From the IMG/VR virus record IMGVR_UViG_3300033997_000435, positions 1 to 24,309 of that record: 24,309 bases of DNA, one strand, 5' to 3'. A program made the translations under genes and the position numbers. Shown here piece by piece: positions 5,985-12,586 of the stretch; position 1 is the first letter of the stretch, and every line of letters begins with the position of its first letter. Source of the stretch: a virus. The notes below the pieces were generated by a model. The model saw nothing but the letters and a program-made list of their open reading frames with translations, was not told where the DNA came from and did no database searches.

Positions 5985-6362
5985 TTACACCCAGATGTTG
6001 CGCCCGCCTGTCTTGATGCGCACCACCACCACGCCGGGGCGGCCCCCGCGAATGGGGGAGCGTTGCTTGATGGTGTCCTGGTAGTCTGCCGACAGTAAGG
6101 CCAGCAGCAGGCAGAGGGCGCGGCTGGCGATGACGCCGAGGGAGAAGGCGCGGGCGATCATGTTGGCCTGGGTTTTGGCGCCCAGCTTTTGCCGGATGGA
6201 TGTCTCCGCCCTCGCTCGCTCGATGCTTTTCATCCCGGTGATCTGCTCTATCTCGCCGTTGGTGGCGCCCTCAGCCAGCAACAGCAGGGTGCCAAGCTCG
6301 CGGGCGGTGAGATCGTGCCCAGGAACGGCTTTGAAATTAGGCCCGCACAGGCTCATGGTCAT
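5985..6362 (-). CDS. Stand-alone LuxR-type (GerE) HTH protein
   Basis: Residues about 18-76 form a LuxR C-terminal HTH: LTARELGTLLLLAEGATNGE, then IEQITGMKSIERARAETSIR, then QKLGAKTQANMIARAF. No signal-binding domain precedes it. The tail after the HTH has a hydrophobic stretch (ALCLLLALLSA) and a basic end. The first ATG (6362) is used; a second at 6356 has better spacing to AAGGGAG. It is the last gene of the leftward operon downstream of cI and overlaps the 99-aa gene. It may regulate a phage promoter, or compete with host or phage LuxR proteins for DNA. Family assignment is firm, role unknown. Confidence 0.8.
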   Translation of the reverse strand: MTMSLCGPNFKAVPGHDLTARELGTLLLLAEGATNGEIEQITGMKSIERARAETSIRQKLGAKTQANMIARAFSLGVIASRALCLLLALLSADYQDTIKQRSPIRGGRPGVVVVRIKTGGRNIWV

Positions 6363-6636
6363 CCGCTCCCTTGGTCAGTGTCAGTTGTTGAAGCAGGTGG
6401 TTATTCGGCCTGCCCGTCCCGGTCAGCATGGCGACTGACTCGCTGATCTCCTGTTCGTGTGCGTCGTCGGCGCCCCGCTCCAGCTCCCTCCGCAGTCGGC
6501 TGATCTGGTGCAGCACCAGCATTGCAGCCTCCCCGCCCTCCCCTTCGGTGATCATCTGTTCCAGCAGGCGCTCCGCGATGGCCGCATCATGGGCGGCGGC
6601 GGTCAGGAAGTCGTTGATATGGCTAGTGTTACTCAT
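6337..6636 (-). CDS. Helical protein of unknown function (99 aa)
   Basis: Acidic and largely helical (AERLLEQMITEGEGGEAAML, then QISRLRRELERGADDAHE), with no membrane segment and no recognised domain. The ATG lacks a strong ribosome site. It lies between cI and the GerE-type gene in the same direction and overlaps the latter by 26 bases, so the two are probably co-translated. A terminator lies between it and cI, so it may have its own promoter or depend on read-through. In this position, an immunity or exclusion function is possible but unsupported. Confidence 0.65.
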   Translation of the reverse strand: MSNTSHINDFLTAAAHDAAIAERLLEQMITEGEGGEAAMLVLHQISRLRRELERGADDAHEQEISESVAMLTGTGRPNNHLLQQLTLTKGADDHEPVRA

Positions 6637-6686
6637 GGTCGCAAAATCCCGGCTGTGTGTTACTGTTTGTAGTTTGTGCAGGTGTG

Positions 6687-6707
6687 AAAAAACCGGGCCA
6701 GGCCCAG
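6687..6707 (-). terminator. Terminator after cI
   Basis: On the minus strand CTGGGC and GCCCGG (6707-6693) form a short stem with a 3-base loop, followed by six T. It lies 14 bases after the cI stop codon. Confidence 0.7.
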
Positions 6708-6720
6708 TCTGTTTTCTCGA

Positions 6721-7347
6721 TTAAAGGTCAGTGATTTTGCAACGGTATGTGCCGCTGATATTCAGGGCTGCCACCTGCTCATCGGTCAGTTCCTCACTTT
6801 GGTGGCCGTCCGTGATCTTCCATTTGCCACTGGTGAGGGGGGTGATCCAGCGGATCAGGGTTTTCCCGCCCCCGGCGTCAATGGCAAACAGGCCGCCATC
6901 ACTGGGCATCCCTTCGCTGCGCTCAAAGAATAGGATGTCACCTTTCTTGTGAGGCCCCATATCCGAGCTGATGGGGTGCGCGAACGTTTCCCCCAGCAGC
7001 ACATTTCGGGCGCTGCCGCCGGCGCGGCTCAAGATCTGCTTGCCTATCTGCAGGCGCGTCTCGAACTCCCGGGTGCTGATCTGGTCGTCTATCAAACCCA
7101 TCAGGTAGGCCGCACTGACGTTGAACTCGGGCGCGATCACCTTATCCATCAGGTTTATCCACCTCGCCACGACATCGAGGCGCTGCCCGCGTTCGTAGCA
7201 GGAGTAAAGCGCCCGGGTGAGGCCCAAGACTTCTGCCGCTTTGTTGGAGTAGGAATAACCGGCGTCCATTCTCGATTTTGAGATGCGATGACCTATCAGC
7301 TGTGCGAGCAGCTTATCGTCATCGGCGGTCGGTTGAATGTGGTTCAT
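6721..7347 (-). CDS. cI: CI-like phage repressor with degenerate S24 domain
   Basis: The start ATG 7347 is chosen because upstream DNA carries the operators; the longer frame to 7434 would run through them. Residues about 13-85 hold an XRE-type HTH (ISKSRMDAGYSYSNKAAEVL, then LGLTRALYSCYERGQRLD). The C-terminus follows the S24/LexA fold: ISSDMGPHKKGDILFF and GGKTLIRWI. In cleavable repressors these read GDSM and VKR. Here Asp129 takes the catalytic Ser position and Ile165 the Lys position, and the only nearby Ala-Gly (109-110) is too close. So the fold is kept, probably for dimer contacts, but self-cleavage looks lost. It keeps the prophage silent and faces cro. Confidence 0.85.
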   Translation of the reverse strand: MNHIQPTADDDKLLAQLIGHRISKSRMDAGYSYSNKAAEVLGLTRALYSCYERGQRLDVVARWINLMDKVIAPEFNVSAAYLMGLIDDQISTREFETRLQIGKQILSRAGGSARNVLLGETFAHPISSDMGPHKKGDILFFERSEGMPSDGGLFAIDAGGGKTLIRWITPLTSGKWKITDGHQSEELTDEQVAALNISGTYRCKITDL

Positions 7348-7384
7348 GTTCGTCTCAAGTGGGGACTGTGTTCCACATAGTGTA

Positions 7385-7428
7385 GCACTGACAGTGCCAT
7401 AGTACATAGATTGAAGCACAGCTAGTGC
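7385..7428. promoter_or_regulatory. Repressor operators between cI and cro
   Basis: Two sites fit GCAC-N5-GTGC: GCACTGACAGTGC (7385-7397), a perfect palindrome, and GCACAGCTAGTGC (7416-7428), 31 bases apart centre to centre. On the minus strand TACACT (7384-7379) beside the first site may be the -10 of the cI promoter. A third, weaker CCACATAGTGT lies at 7373-7383 with different spacing. Confidence 0.75.
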
Positions 7429-7443
7429 CATCACGTTTCTCCG

Positions 7444-7468
7444 TGCTATTATCTTCTACAGTTAGTAG
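7444..7468 (+). promoter_or_regulatory. Early rightward promoter (PR-like)
   Basis: TGCTATTAT (7444-7452) is an extended -10 element; no good -35 is present, as is usual with extended -10 promoters. The start point should lie near 7459, inside TCTACAGTTAGTAG (7455-7468), which recurs exactly at 18721-18734 in the late control region. Confidence 0.55.
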
Positions 7469-7485
7469 CGCAAACGGTGCTTTTG

Positions 7486-7704
7486 ATGACATTTAGTGAC
7501 GCAATCAAAGGGCGGTGGCCGGCCAGCTCGATGGTCGAGACGCAAAGACAGGCCGCTGCGGCGATGGATCTGTCGCTCTCGCAGGTTCAAAAGTTGTGCA
7601 GGGGTGCTCGCATTCCTGGCACCAAGTCGCTGGTTGCGATCAAAAAGCACCTCCCCGGCTTTGATCTCAGTTGCCTGATCCCGAGCGAGGAGGGCATGCA
7701 ATGA
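7486..7704 (+). CDS. cro: Cro-like HTH repressor (72 aa)
   Basis: A small HTH protein divergent from cI: QRQAAAAMDLSLSQVQKLCR is the helix-turn-helix, followed by basic residues and a hydrophobic C-terminus. ATG 7486 is preferred; GTG 7477 is in frame upstream. No clear ribosome site is seen, and the short leader from the PR-like promoter suggests weak or special initiation. It is the first gene of the rightward early operon and overlaps the next start (ATGA). It likely binds the same operators as the repressor and favours lytic growth. Confidence 0.75.
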   Translation: MTFSDAIKGRWPASSMVETQRQAAAAMDLSLSQVQKLCRGARIPGTKSLVAIKKHLPGFDLSCLIPSEEGMQ

Positions 7705-8108
7705 TCATCGCTATCGTTTCCCCCTCCACCGCCACCCAAGAGGCATACATCCACAAGGTGATGGCGTCCTCTGCCCCCACCTCCCGATTCTCAGTGCAGG
7801 GCCGCCGGGCGTATGACCGGCCATCGGTATTGCTGGGGGCGCTGCGCCGCGATGCCCATGCCACGGCGGTGACGATCCTGGTGCCGGTGACGACGGTGGA
7901 AGAAGTGGACGCCATCCGCCTGATGGGCGGTTTCATCGGCCACGTATATGGCCCCGCCCACCCCAGCATCAAGATCAAAAAGTCCGACTTGATCCTGGCC
8001 AATCCGACCGCCGTCAGGCCGAAGCCCTGCCAGGTGCCACCCCATGAGCTGCATGCCGAGCTGCGCACCCGCCTGCTGGCCCAGCGAGATCGCATCGGGA
8101 GGGGCTGA
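7701..8108 (+). CDS. Early phage protein of unknown function (135 aa)
   Basis: It starts in an ATGA overlap with cro. The N-terminus MIIAIVSPSTATQEA and the later VTILVPVTTVEEVDAIRLMG suggest alternating strands and helices. This loosely recalls phage deoxynucleotide monophosphate kinases, in which a strand, an acidic EAxAIR-like helix and a Gly-Gly turn are conserved, but the P-loop that family needs is absent. I treat the likeness as weak. Position in the early operon suggests a role in replication or host takeover. Confidence 0.65.
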   Translation: MIIAIVSPSTATQEAYIHKVMASSAPTSRFSVQGRRAYDRPSVLLGALRRDAHATAVTILVPVTTVEEVDAIRLMGGFIGHVYGPAHPSIKIKKSDLILANPTAVRPKPCQVPPHELHAELRTRLLAQRDRIGRG

Positions 8109-8335
8109 TGGTCATTGACTACTACCGCGCCGACCCGGCTGACATCGCCAAGGAGATCACCTGCCAGTTAAAGGCCGGAAAACTCGTCTACATGGTCAAG
8201 CGCGGCGAGATCACCCGCGACCGCCTGCAGATCGAAATTGCCAACCACCCCGAGCAGGAACGGGAGTGTTTGCGGGCCTGGTGTAACCACTATCGCCGGC
8301 TGGCGGCACTCCAGGGCGAGGCTCCACGGAAATGA
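8108..8335 (+). CDS. Early phage protein of unknown function (75 aa)
   Basis: It overlaps the preceding stop by one base (TGATG), so translation is coupled. The basic, soluble, mostly helical product (PADIAKEITCQLKAGKLVYM, then HPEQERECLRAWCNHYRRLA) has two Cys in its last third, but not in a metal-binding pattern. No domain is recognised. Confidence 0.65.
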   Translation: MVIDYYRADPADIAKEITCQLKAGKLVYMVKRGEITRDRLQIEIANHPEQERECLRAWCNHYRRLAALQGEAPRK

Positions 8336-8745
8336 TCCTCTCCGACGCGCTCGACGCCTGGGCTCGGTGGGTCTATAGCGGCCATCTGCCGCCCCAGTCC
8401 GTGGGCCAGACCGGCAAGATCATGGAGATGCTGACGCTCGGCGTGACCGGCCCCAGCCACAACGGCGCGGCGAGAACGACGACTTCATCCGACCTCATCG
8501 AGGCGAGCATCGAGGCCGCCGTGATGCGCCTGGCGGCGTCTGGCCCCCTGGGGGAGAAGCGAGCCACGGTGCTGCGAGCCGAATACCTGTTTCCCGTTCG
8601 TGATGCCGCCCGCGCCCAGGAGGTGCGGGCCATCGCGCTCAATATCCCGCTGCGCACCTACAAGCGCAACCTGGCTGCCGCCCGGGATTTCGTTCTGGCT
8701 GCGTTGGAGGCGCAGCCATCCATTCCACGCATTGTAAGAGGGTGA
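8332..8745 (+). CDS. Possible Q-like late antiterminator (137 aa)
   Basis: ATGA overlap with the previous gene. The N-terminus has ALDAWARWVYSG, like the conserved start of phage Q proteins of the 82/N15 type. The C-terminus (EVRAIALNIPLRTYKRNLAA) reads as a sigma-region-4-like HTH found in Q and ArpU-type regulators. Residues about 50-100 are helical. The window has a terminator directly before the holin (18861-18890), the site where a Q protein would be needed, and no better Q candidate. The early-operon position is also suitable. Assignment is by pattern only; another HTH regulator is possible. Confidence 0.5.
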   Translation: MILSDALDAWARWVYSGHLPPQSVGQTGKIMEMLTLGVTGPSHNGAARTTTSSDLIEASIEAAVMRLAASGPLGEKRATVLRAEYLFPVRDAARAQEVRAIALNIPLRTYKRNLAAARDFVLAALEAQPSIPRIVRG

Positions 8746-8749
8746 CGTG

Positions 8750-8890
8750 ATGACCAACCGAAGAATGACCAGTTACCAGCGGGATGTTGCGGCAAATCCG
8801 GCGCTCAAGCACCGCCAGTCTGCCCGATCCCGCCTCGATGACATCGAGTTTCTTAAGTCCAGAAACCTGACTGAGAAGGATGTCAAATGA
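8750..8890 (+). CDS. Small basic protein (46 aa)
   Basis: AGAGGGTGA precedes ATG 8750, a good ribosome site, and the stop overlaps the next start (ATGA). The product is basic (MTSYQRDVAANPALKHRQSA, then RLDDIEFLKSRNLTEKDVK), with no membrane segment. Its place in an unbroken chain of overlapping genes supports it as a real gene. Function unknown. Confidence 0.6.
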   Translation: MTNRRMTSYQRDVAANPALKHRQSARSRLDDIEFLKSRNLTEKDVK

Positions 8891-9315
8891 GCCGCCTGGA
8901 AGCCCTCGCGCGCGGTCGCCAGCGTCTCCCCAAGGAGAAGCCGCCGGAGCAGATCGAAAGGGAGAAGGCCCTTAATCGGGCCAGGGTGGCCAGGAGCCGG
9001 CAGAAAGCGGCCGAGCGGGCCGCGCTGTTCGTGCCGGGGGAGCCCTGCAGCGTGGTGATCAAGCTCGATGCCGCCGACTCCAAGGCGCTCGGCGAAGGGA
9101 TGCGCTGGCGGGCGCTCTGGTCTGCCGCCCCCTATGACCTTGACGAATACATCCAGACGCTGATCGTCCGTGACCGCGAGCGCCTGGCCGGGTTGTTGGC
9201 CGAGTTGCCGCCGTGCAAAAAGTGCGGCGCCCGCCTGCCCGATAGCTGCAACCGCCTGCATTACGGCGAAGCAGATTGCCGTTTGACCACCACCCGCCGG
9301 GAGCTGGCACTATGA
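8887..9315 (+). CDS. Early protein with C-terminal Cys cluster (142 aa)
   Basis: A strongly basic N-terminal third (RARVARSRQKAAERAA) is followed by a mixed middle (PCSVVIKLDAADSKALGEGM) and a C-terminal CKKCG...C...C cluster that could bind zinc. The layout suggests a nucleic-acid-binding protein. No family is recognised. It is in the rightward early operon with ATGA overlaps on both sides. Confidence 0.7.
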   Translation: MSRLEALARGRQRLPKEKPPEQIEREKALNRARVARSRQKAAERAALFVPGEPCSVVIKLDAADSKALGEGMRWRALWSAAPYDLDEYIQTLIVRDRERLAGLLAELPPCKKCGARLPDSCNRLHYGEADCRLTTTRRELAL

Positions 9316-9605
9316 AACTGAGTCATAAAAGGAAGGTCGCCCACAAACGTTCTGGCGCCGCGAAGGGCTGGGCCAAGGTGGTGCGCTGCCGTCAGGCCGC
9401 CCGCGTTCTGATCGCGGGGGCGACGGCACTCGCATTTGCGCTGCACTTTTCCCCTGCCTATACCCGCCCCAGCAAGGCGGGGGGCGACGACCACAAGCCG
9501 AGGCCGTCGCTGTTGCGCCGCGCCGTTGATGCGGTGGTGGCCCCGTTCCGTCGCCTCAAGGCCGCCGGCGAGGCCCAGCGCAAGCTGTTGCAGGGTCGCC
9601 AATGA
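9312..9605 (+). CDS. Small membrane protein of early operon (97 aa)
   Basis: The ATG 9312 overlaps the stop of the previous gene; the in-frame start upstream at 9276 lies inside that gene. A basic N-terminus (KLSHKRKVAHKRSGAAKGWA) precedes one membrane segment, VLIAGATALAFALHF (about residues 33-47), and a basic C-terminal tail. The charge pattern predicts an inner-membrane protein, but does not settle orientation. Roles such as superinfection exclusion are possible but unproven. Confidence 0.65.
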   Translation: MKLSHKRKVAHKRSGAAKGWAKVVRCRQAARVLIAGATALAFALHFSPAYTRPSKAGGDDHKPRPSLLRRAVDAVVAPFRRLKAAGEAQRKLLQGRQ

Positions 9606-10807
9606 CCGCCCTCCCCAAGTCCATCACCGCCAGGCTGACCGACGCCGAGATCCGGCGCCAGTCTGCCAACCCGTTGTGCCGCGAGCTGAAAGACCCGCGT
9701 TATCCGATCCTGCTGCGCTACCACAAGGCCCGGGATCGGGCCTCTTATCTCTATGTCGGGCATCACAATGGCCGCCCCCGCTGGCGCAAGCTGGCCACCT
9801 GGCCGGTCACGCCGCCCGATGCGTTTTTCAAGGAGCTGCCGCGCCTGCTCGCCTCGGTCGCGGCCACCCCGGACGCGCACGAGAAGATCACCGAGTGGGT
9901 CACGTTCGGCCAGATGCTCCGCTGGTATCTGGAGCGGGCAAAGGGGAATCGCCGTTTGTCCAAGTCGCGCCGGGATGGCATCGCCAGTCAGATCCGCCGC
10001 CAGTTGCTCCCAATCTGGGGCGATCTGCCGCTGGCGCTGAGCCGCCGCGCCATTGATGAAACGGTGATGGGCTGGCAAGCCCGTTACAACCTGGAGACGG
10101 TGCGAGGCGGATATAGCCTGTTGCGCTCTGTCATCAAGCTGGCCCTGACCCTGACCCTGATCGATGCCGACCCGCTGCTGGGCTTGCGCTTTTGCGAGAT
10201 AGTGCCGACCCGCTCCCGCATCACGGCGGGGCGCTTGCGCCCCAGCCAGGTTGGCGCCGTGCTGACAGCCCTCCCTGATGCCCGAATGCCTGCCAGGGTG
10301 CTCTGCCTGCTGATGCTGCTGCATGGCACCCGGATCGGGGAAACCCGCCGCGCCGCCTGGCGCGACTTCGACCTGACCGACGACGTGGCGATGTGGCACA
10401 TCCCGGGCAGTACCACCAAAAACGGCTGTGATCACGCCCTGCCGCTGACCCCCGTCGCGGTGGCGCTGCTGGCCTCCTATCGCCGCTGGCAGCAAGCCGC
10501 TGGCTATCAGGGGGTGTACCTGTTCCCCCATGCTGCCGGCCAATTGTCTGCCCGCGAGGCGACCCGCTGGGTGTCTGCCGTGTCTGGCGGCCTGTGGCGA
10601 GCGCACGACCTGCGCAAACTGGCCCGCACTCGTTGGACAGAGCAGAGAACCGATCACCACATCGGGGAGGCCATGCTCAACCACAGCCCCGGCAAGCTGG
10701 CCAAGACCTACATCCAGAGCGACCTGGTGCCGCTGATGCGAGCTGCCCTGGTGACCTATCACGACTGGCTGTCGACTAGCAGTAACGGCGCAATGATATT
10801 AACATAA
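9602..10807 (+). CDS. Tyrosine recombinase, catalytic residues intact
   Basis: A 401-aa tyrosine recombinase. The N-terminal half (TFGQMLRWYLERAKGNRRLS onward) is a SAM-like core-binding domain. The catalytic domain has Arg244 (HGTRIGE), His335 and Arg338 (AHDLRKLAR), His361 (MLNHSPGKLA) and Tyr370 (KTYIQ), so it should be active. It ends the rightward early operon in an ATGA overlap, an unusual place for a lambda-type integrase, and its stop codon lies in the palindrome array 10791-10841. In a par-bearing phage-plasmid it may resolve multimers, as Cre does in P1, or integrate into a host site. No attP could be fixed. Confidence 0.88.
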   Translation: MTALPKSITARLTDAEIRRQSANPLCRELKDPRYPILLRYHKARDRASYLYVGHHNGRPRWRKLATWPVTPPDAFFKELPRLLASVAATPDAHEKITEWVTFGQMLRWYLERAKGNRRLSKSRRDGIASQIRRQLLPIWGDLPLALSRRAIDETVMGWQARYNLETVRGGYSLLRSVIKLALTLTLIDADPLLGLRFCEIVPTRSRITAGRLRPSQVGAVLTALPDARMPARVLCLLMLLHGTRIGETRRAAWRDFDLTDDVAMWHIPGSTTKNGCDHALPLTPVAVALLASYRRWQQAAGYQGVYLFPHAAGQLSAREATRWVSAVSGGLWRAHDLRKLARTRWTEQRTDHHIGEAMLNHSPGKLAKTYIQSDLVPLMRAALVTYHDWLSTSSNGAMILT

Positions 10808-10841
10808 TATCATTGTGATATTATTTTAATATTAAAATGAT
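10791..10841. repeat. Distal 11-base-spaced array at the end of the recombinase gene
   Basis: Units TGATATTA (10794), TAATATCA (10805), TGATATTA (10816) and TAATATTA (10827) alternate in orientation at exact 11-base spacing. The first two lie in an inverted repeat with 11-base arms (10791-10801 and 10805-10815) around ACA, and 10823-10838 is a 16-base perfect palindrome. Same unit and spacing as the arrays beside parA. It could be a remote centromere or a recombination or operator site. Confidence 0.7.
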
Positions 10842-10847
10842 TGACGG

Positions 10848-10866
10848 TTAGGCGGAACCCGCCTAA
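10848..10866. promoter_or_regulatory. Perfect inverted repeat just before a start codon
   Basis: TTAGGCGG and CCGCCTAA form 8-base arms around AAC, one base before ATG 10868. In DNA it may be an operator; in mRNA it would bury the initiation region. AGGCGGAAC recurs in the hairpin at 15591-15614. Confidence 0.55.
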
Positions 10867-10867
10867 T

Positions 10868-11230
10868 ATGACTCTCAACGGTGGCACACAGAAAGCCACT
10901 CGAATTCAGAGGCGGCTAGTTGATGCCACCGATGGAAACGAGATGAGACTGAGTGATGTAGCGACCATCAAGACCCACTATCCCGAGGCTGATTTCTGGC
11001 TAGTGCGTCGAGGCTCTTTAAAAACCTGCGGCCAGCCCACCCGGGAATACAACCCGGAACACATCGGCATCAAGGTCACCCGAACGGACATCCTCCTGCC
11101 GGATTACCTCTACTACTGCATGATGTGGCTTCACCAGTCGAAACGATGGGAGGCGCTGGCCACGGGCACATTGAGCTTGGTCAATATCAAAGTCTCTGAC
11201 GTTCGAACCATCGAGCTGTCACCGAGATAA
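10868..11230 (+). CDS. HsdS-like single-domain protein (120 aa)
   Basis: The ATG after the inverted repeat is used; an upstream TTG is unlikely. The protein looks like one target-recognition domain of a type I restriction specificity subunit: MRLSDVATIK at the start, the middle HIGIKVTRTDILLPDYLYYC, and TLSLVNIKVSDVRTIELS near the end. A complete HsdS has two such domains and partner HsdM and HsdR; none is nearby. Half-size HsdS-like proteins are found in phages and could interfere with host restriction by exchanging subunits, but that is inferred. It sits alone after a regulatory palindrome cluster, which suggests its own promoter. Confidence 0.65.
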   Translation: MTLNGGTQKATRIQRRLVDATDGNEMRLSDVATIKTHYPEADFWLVRRGSLKTCGQPTREYNPEHIGIKVTRTDILLPDYLYYCMMWLHQSKRWEALATGTLSLVNIKVSDVRTIELSPR

Positions 11231-11233
11231 ACA

Positions 11234-11253
11234 CCGGGGGCGCAAGCCCCCGG
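11234..11253 (+). terminator. GNRA-capped hairpin after the HsdS-like gene
   Basis: CCGGGGGC and GCCCCCGG form a perfect 8-base stem around GCAA, a stable GNRA tetraloop. No T tract follows, so it may protect an mRNA end or slow polymerase rather than terminate alone. Its core resembles the third origin hairpin (3548-3565). Confidence 0.5.
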
Positions 11254-11278
11254 CATATCGGCCAGCAAAGGAGAGAGT

Positions 11279-11692
11279 ATGAAAATCGAGTTACCAGGCA
11301 TCGCAGAGCAACAGCTGTTTGTGTTCAAGGCGGCGCAACAAGAAGCCCTGGCGGCCATGGCGAAGAACAGCGAGGCCAAGGTGCTGCAGGCTCCGCTGTC
11401 AGTGGATGAGGGCGCCTATCCGCGCACTCACCTGCTGCGTGAGCGGGAGGGTTGGGAGCCGCCACACAAGGATCTGGTCGCCGCCTACTTTCAGCAGTTC
11501 AAGGAGCTGTTCGGTTATGGCTCCGACAAGGAAATGGCCGATGCGCTGGGGTTGTCCAGTGATCGGCGGGTGCGGGAGTTCAAGCAAGGCAAGATCCCCG
11601 TCCCCTATGGGGTGTGGCGCCGCTTCCTGGTGATGACCGGTCGCGCCCCGCAAGATGTGATCCCCGTCCTCGGGGTGGTTGTTAACAAGTAA
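11279..11692 (+). CDS. Possible HTH phage regulator (137 aa)
   Basis: AAAGGAGAGAGT before the ATG is an excellent ribosome site. The C-terminal half is HTH-like: FGYGSDKEMADALGLSSDRR, then VREFKQGKIPVPYGVWRRFL, as in XRE regulators, but the N-terminal half is unassigned. It precedes a row of accessory genes in the same direction and could regulate them. Family unknown. Confidence 0.7.
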   Translation: MKIELPGIAEQQLFVFKAAQQEALAAMAKNSEAKVLQAPLSVDEGAYPRTHLLREREGWEPPHKDLVAAYFQQFKELFGYGSDKEMADALGLSSDRRVREFKQGKIPVPYGVWRRFLVMTGRAPQDVIPVLGVVVNK

Positions 11693-11707
11693 CGAGAGAG
11701 TACGCAA

Positions 11708-12574
11708 ATGAACACGACTAATCGCACCGTCGGAACCATTGAAGAAGCCCTGATGCTTGCCCAGCCCCATGAGCTGCTGGCCGCCTTTGTCCCGAGTTTT
11801 AACGACCTCACCGGCCAGCTGGATGAGCTGTCCCAGGAGCGGGATGAGCTGGAGATTCAAGTCGCTGCGGCCGCGACTACCCAAGCCGCCCTGCTGGCCC
11901 GCATTGCAGACCTGGAGCAAGAGAACGAGCGTTGCTGTGAGGCGGCTCGCAAGGCTGAAAAGATTGGCAACCAGGCGGGGGCACTGCTGGTTGAAAAGAC
12001 CCGCCTGCAGGAGCAGCTCAACCAGTTGCAGCAGGTGATTGCCACCTATGGTGGCGTGAATGGCATCGACAAGCTCAAGGAGCAGAACAAGCGCCTGAAG
12101 AGTGGCAACGCCGAGAAGGACGCCCGGATCAGTCAACTGGAGCGGGATAACAGCAAGGCCCGCCACGATCTGACCACCGCCCAGCGTCAGAGCATTGAGG
12201 CTCACGCCAAGATCGACTTGCTCCAGCGTCAGCTTGCCCACGACACCGGCAGCGGCCTGTATCACAACGGAGAGCACCACCTGATCATCTGGCCCCAAAA
12301 GACAAAATTCCAGCGCCAGGACGGCTCAACCTTTGAAGCTCGCTCCCTGCTCTATATGCACCAGTCCGGCCGGGGTGGCTTGTTCACCTACAGCGAAGAG
12401 GGCGGGACCGTGTTTGCCACCTCTCCGAAACCGGGATTGAAGCCGTCCAAGGAGGTGCAGGAGTTCGCCCATAACTGGCTGTTCAAGGTCAATGCCCTGC
12501 AGGATGGCATCGTGCGCGAGTCCGACATGGTGCCGGTCGATTTCAACGGCTATGCCAGTGAACAAGCAGCGTGA
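11708..12574 (+). CDS. Coiled-coil protein of unknown function (288 aa)
   Basis: Residues about 35-180 are strongly coiled-coil (LDELSQERDELEIQVAAA; LLQRQLAH near the end). The C-terminal 100 residues form a compact mixed domain with HHLIIWPQ, SGRGGLFTYSEEGGTVF and a conserved-looking NWLFKVNAL. No known family. ACGAGAGAGT precedes the start. Bases 11709-11726, from the second base of the start codon, are identical to 2342-2359 at the start of repA, so the candidate repA antisense RNA could also pair here. Confidence 0.8.
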   Translation: MNTTNRTVGTIEEALMLAQPHELLAAFVPSFNDLTGQLDELSQERDELEIQVAAAATTQAALLARIADLEQENERCCEAARKAEKIGNQAGALLVEKTRLQEQLNQLQQVIATYGGVNGIDKLKEQNKRLKSGNAEKDARISQLERDNSKARHDLTTAQRQSIEAHAKIDLLQRQLAHDTGSGLYHNGEHHLIIWPQKTKFQRQDGSTFEARSLLYMHQSGRGGLFTYSEEGGTVFATSPKPGLKPSKEVQEFAHNWLFKVNALQDGIVRESDMVPVDFNGYASEQAA

Positions 12575-12586
12575 TGGGGGTGTGAG

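Noticed and set aside
9458-10762. 434-codon frame on the minus strand
   Set aside because: It mirrors the recombinase gene, whose catalytic residues are clear; long antisense frames are expected in GC-rich DNA.
11399-12298. 299-codon Leu-rich frame on the minus strand
   Set aside because: It spans two plus-strand genes with good ribosome sites; the Leu runs come from reading coiled-coil codons backward.
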